Assembly (NCBI GenBank): GCA_025352435.1
Contig: JANXTN010000194.1
Span: 1 to 8,857 of the forward strand
Source of the DNA: Ferruginibacter sp.
GTDB taxonomy: Bacteria > Bacteroidota > Bacteroidia > Chitinophagales > Chitinophagaceae
Direction of reading: 5' to 3'
DNA: 8,857 nt
Position 1 is the stretch's first letter. Each line of letters opens with the position of its first letter. Under the pieces are notes generated by a model, which did not search any database, was not told the DNA's origin, and saw nothing but the letters and a program-made list of their open reading frames with translations. Below, piece after piece: positions 7,936-8,857 of this stretch. The position numbers were made by a program, and so were the translations under genes.

Positions 7936-8121
7936 ATGAAAAATGTAATAGCAGCAGTAGCCCTGGCAACAGTGGCAGCAGTAATTATAAAGAAAGTCAG
8001 CAAAGCTAAAAAGCAAAAGGAAGGATCAGAATATACTCATCATCTGTATACGGATGACCGTGAAATGTCATATTTTAAAAAGGGTAAAAAGTCGGGAAGT
8101 AAAAAGTCGCAGTATGCGTAG
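7936..8121 (+). CDS. Small membrane-anchored basic protein, hypothetical
   Basis: A 61-aa protein, not recognised. Residues 4-18 (VIAAVALATVAAVII) form one short hydrophobic helix that could be a membrane anchor. It is followed by a highly basic stretch (KKVSKAKKQK, 19-28), an acidic-aromatic patch (HHLYTDDREMSYF, 35-47) and a Lys/Ser-rich tail to the end. The layout suggests an inner-membrane anchor with a positively charged cytoplasmic tail. A TTG at 7927 is also in frame, but the ATG at 7936 begins right at the hydrophobic segment and is preferred. It lies 68 bases after the RND stop on the same strand, so it could be a late member of the operon or an independent gene. Gene status is supported by composition only. 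Confidence 0.55.
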   Translation: MKNVIAAVALATVAAVIIKKVSKAKKQKEGSEYTHHLYTDDREMSYFKKGKKSGSKKSQYA

Positions 8122-8167
8122 AGGCTTTCCTTGTAGAAAGACATGAGCCCGATCAAGCATTACAAAT

Positions 8168-8259
8168 TTTCTACCACAGATAATGTACGGGACTCGTGCG
8201 GCTGAAGTACGAGTGTGGGTGCTATGTGCCACGATCCCTACCTTAAAATATTGTAGAAA
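8168..8259. other. Dyad-rich intergenic element folding as a three-way junction; candidate structured RNA or dispersed repeat
   Basis: Three nested stems account for most of 8185-8241. P1 pairs 8185-8192 with 8235-8241 (seven pairs, one bulged C). P2 pairs 8193-8199 with 8207-8213 (seven pairs including one G-U, loop GGCTGAA). P3 pairs GTGG (8215-8218) with CCAC (8229-8232). The junctions are only 0, 1 and 2 bases long. TTTCTAC at 8168-8174 can pair with GTAGAAA at 8253-8259, enclosing the junction, or with the identical GTAGAAA at 8133-8139, so the two outer pairings exclude each other. The element is richer in G+C than its flanks and contains no open frame I can support. It may be an RNA leader of the SET gene, a small RNA, or a REP-like repeat. 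It matches no RNA family I recognise. Confidence 0.35.
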
Positions 8260-8380
8260 TAAAGCATTAAAAACTTAACAAAGATCTAAAACGATTATTT
8301 TTATGTGCCGCTGCTACAATTATATTCTCCAATTAAACATGGTGCAATTTTGGGAGTCTGAACAAACTTAAAAGCTACCC

Positions 8381-8857
8381 ATGTACCAAAATAAAATGGC
8401 CATAAGCCTTCACAAAAATACCGAGGTTGTAGAGGATGAAAGCAGCATGCAAAAAGCACTTCATGCAGTTATTCATTTTAAAAAAGGAGAGGTTATCAGT
8501 CCTTTTAGCGCAAATGAAACCCTTGGCTATGCAACTTACCTTACTATACAGGTAGGCCTGCAGACCCATATAACACTGCAGCCGGAACACCTGCAATACA
8601 TCAACCACAGTTGTGAGCCCAATGTATTTTTCAACACAACTGCTATGGAATTAATTGCGTTAAAAGATATAGCCCATGGGGAAGAACTCAGTTTTTTTTA
8701 CCCTTCTACAGAATGGGATATGGCCCAGCCATTTGTTTGTAATTGCAAGCATGAGCATTGTTTGCATGTAATAAAAGGCGCAGCATATTTAAGCGCAGAA
8801 AGTATAAGCAGGTATCAATTCACTAATTTTATACAGGCGCAACTGCAACATCAAAAA
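8381..8857 (+). CDS. SET-domain protein-lysine methyltransferase with post-SET cysteines, 3'-partial
   Basis: An open frame of 159 codons that reaches the window edge without a stop. It encodes a probable SAM-dependent protein-lysine methyltransferase. The SET signature YINHSCEPNVFF (73-84) is the substrate/SAM pocket motif (NHSCxPN). It is followed by LIALKDIAHGEELSFFYPSTEW (91-112), which supplies the conserved GEEL and the catalytic-type Tyr107. A post-SET module CNCKHEHC (Cys120, Cys122, Cys127, pattern CxCxxxxC) comes next. In the fungal enzyme DIM-5 the equivalent three Cys and the Cys of NHSC together hold a zinc ion; here that fourth Cys would be Cys78. The N-terminal SET strand is shortened to about ALHAVIHFKKGEVISPF (26-42). 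An in-frame stop at 8369 limits the start to ATG 8381, or Met6 at 8396. There is no signal peptide, so it is cytoplasmic. The natural substrate is unknown. Confidence 0.83.
   Translation, partial: MYQNKMAISLHKNTEVVEDESSMQKALHAVIHFKKGEVISPFSANETLGYATYLTIQVGLQTHITLQPEHLQYINHSCEPNVFFNTTAMELIALKDIAHGEELSFFYPSTEWDMAQPFVCNCKHEHCLHVIKGAAYLSAESISRYQFTNFIQAQLQHQK

Noticed and set aside
8185..8241. Hammerhead ribozyme, suggested by a three-way junction and a CTGAA stretch
   Set aside because: CTGAAGT lies in the P2 loop and distal stem and not at the junction, it does not match CUGANGA, and the GAAA core segment is missing.
1..8857. tRNA, rRNA, CRISPR array or insertion sequence
   Set aside because: No cloverleaf, no regularly spaced repeats, no transposase frame and no terminal inverted repeats were seen.

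Overview
The window looks like a chromosomal stretch from a member of the Bacteroidota, perhaps close to Chitinophagaceae. The reasons are: roughly 40% G+C, no Shine-Dalgarno sequences before the genes, several signal peptides ending in ...AQ, and PepSY-like and short bacterial SET proteins of kinds common in that phylum. No BLAST or phylogeny was possible, so the taxonomy is an inference.

Layout. On the minus strand at the left is a secreted NlpC/P60 cell-wall hydrolase lipoprotein (108-683). A 338-base divergent intergenic region separates it from a same-strand block that fills most of the window. The block holds a small exported tandem PepSY-like protein (1022-1450), a perfect 10-bp hairpin (1460-1486), an exported YncE/YVTN-type beta-propeller (1510-2511), a TolC-family outer membrane protein (2555-3826), a lipoprotein periplasmic adaptor (3840-4757) and an RND inner-membrane transporter (4778-7867). 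A 61-aa membrane-anchored hypothetical protein follows (7936-8121). After it comes a 259-base gap with an unusually well-folded dyad-rich element (about 8168-8259), then the start of a SET-domain lysine methyltransferase gene (8381 onward) that runs off the right edge.

How the genes fit together. TolC, adaptor and RND genes are separated by 13 and 20 bases and form a complete tripartite efflux pump operon. The beta-propeller gene, 43 bases upstream, is probably part of it; the PepSY-like gene may be transcribed together with it, with the hairpin partly separating the two. The pump is not standard. The adaptor has both lipoyl half-motifs joined by only about 25 residues, so it lacks the long helical hairpin that normally reaches the TolC protein. 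The transporter combines the DD pair in TM4 typical of drug-type RND pumps with the TM10 Glu and TM11 RPK-Lys seen in CusA-type metal pumps, while the CusA methionine triad appears not to be conserved. The substrate is therefore unknown.

The most interesting items are the hairpin-less adaptor with the hybrid RND pump and its exported propeller partner, the three-way-junction element with two alternative pairings, and the bacterial SET protein with a eukaryote-like post-SET zinc-cysteine pattern.
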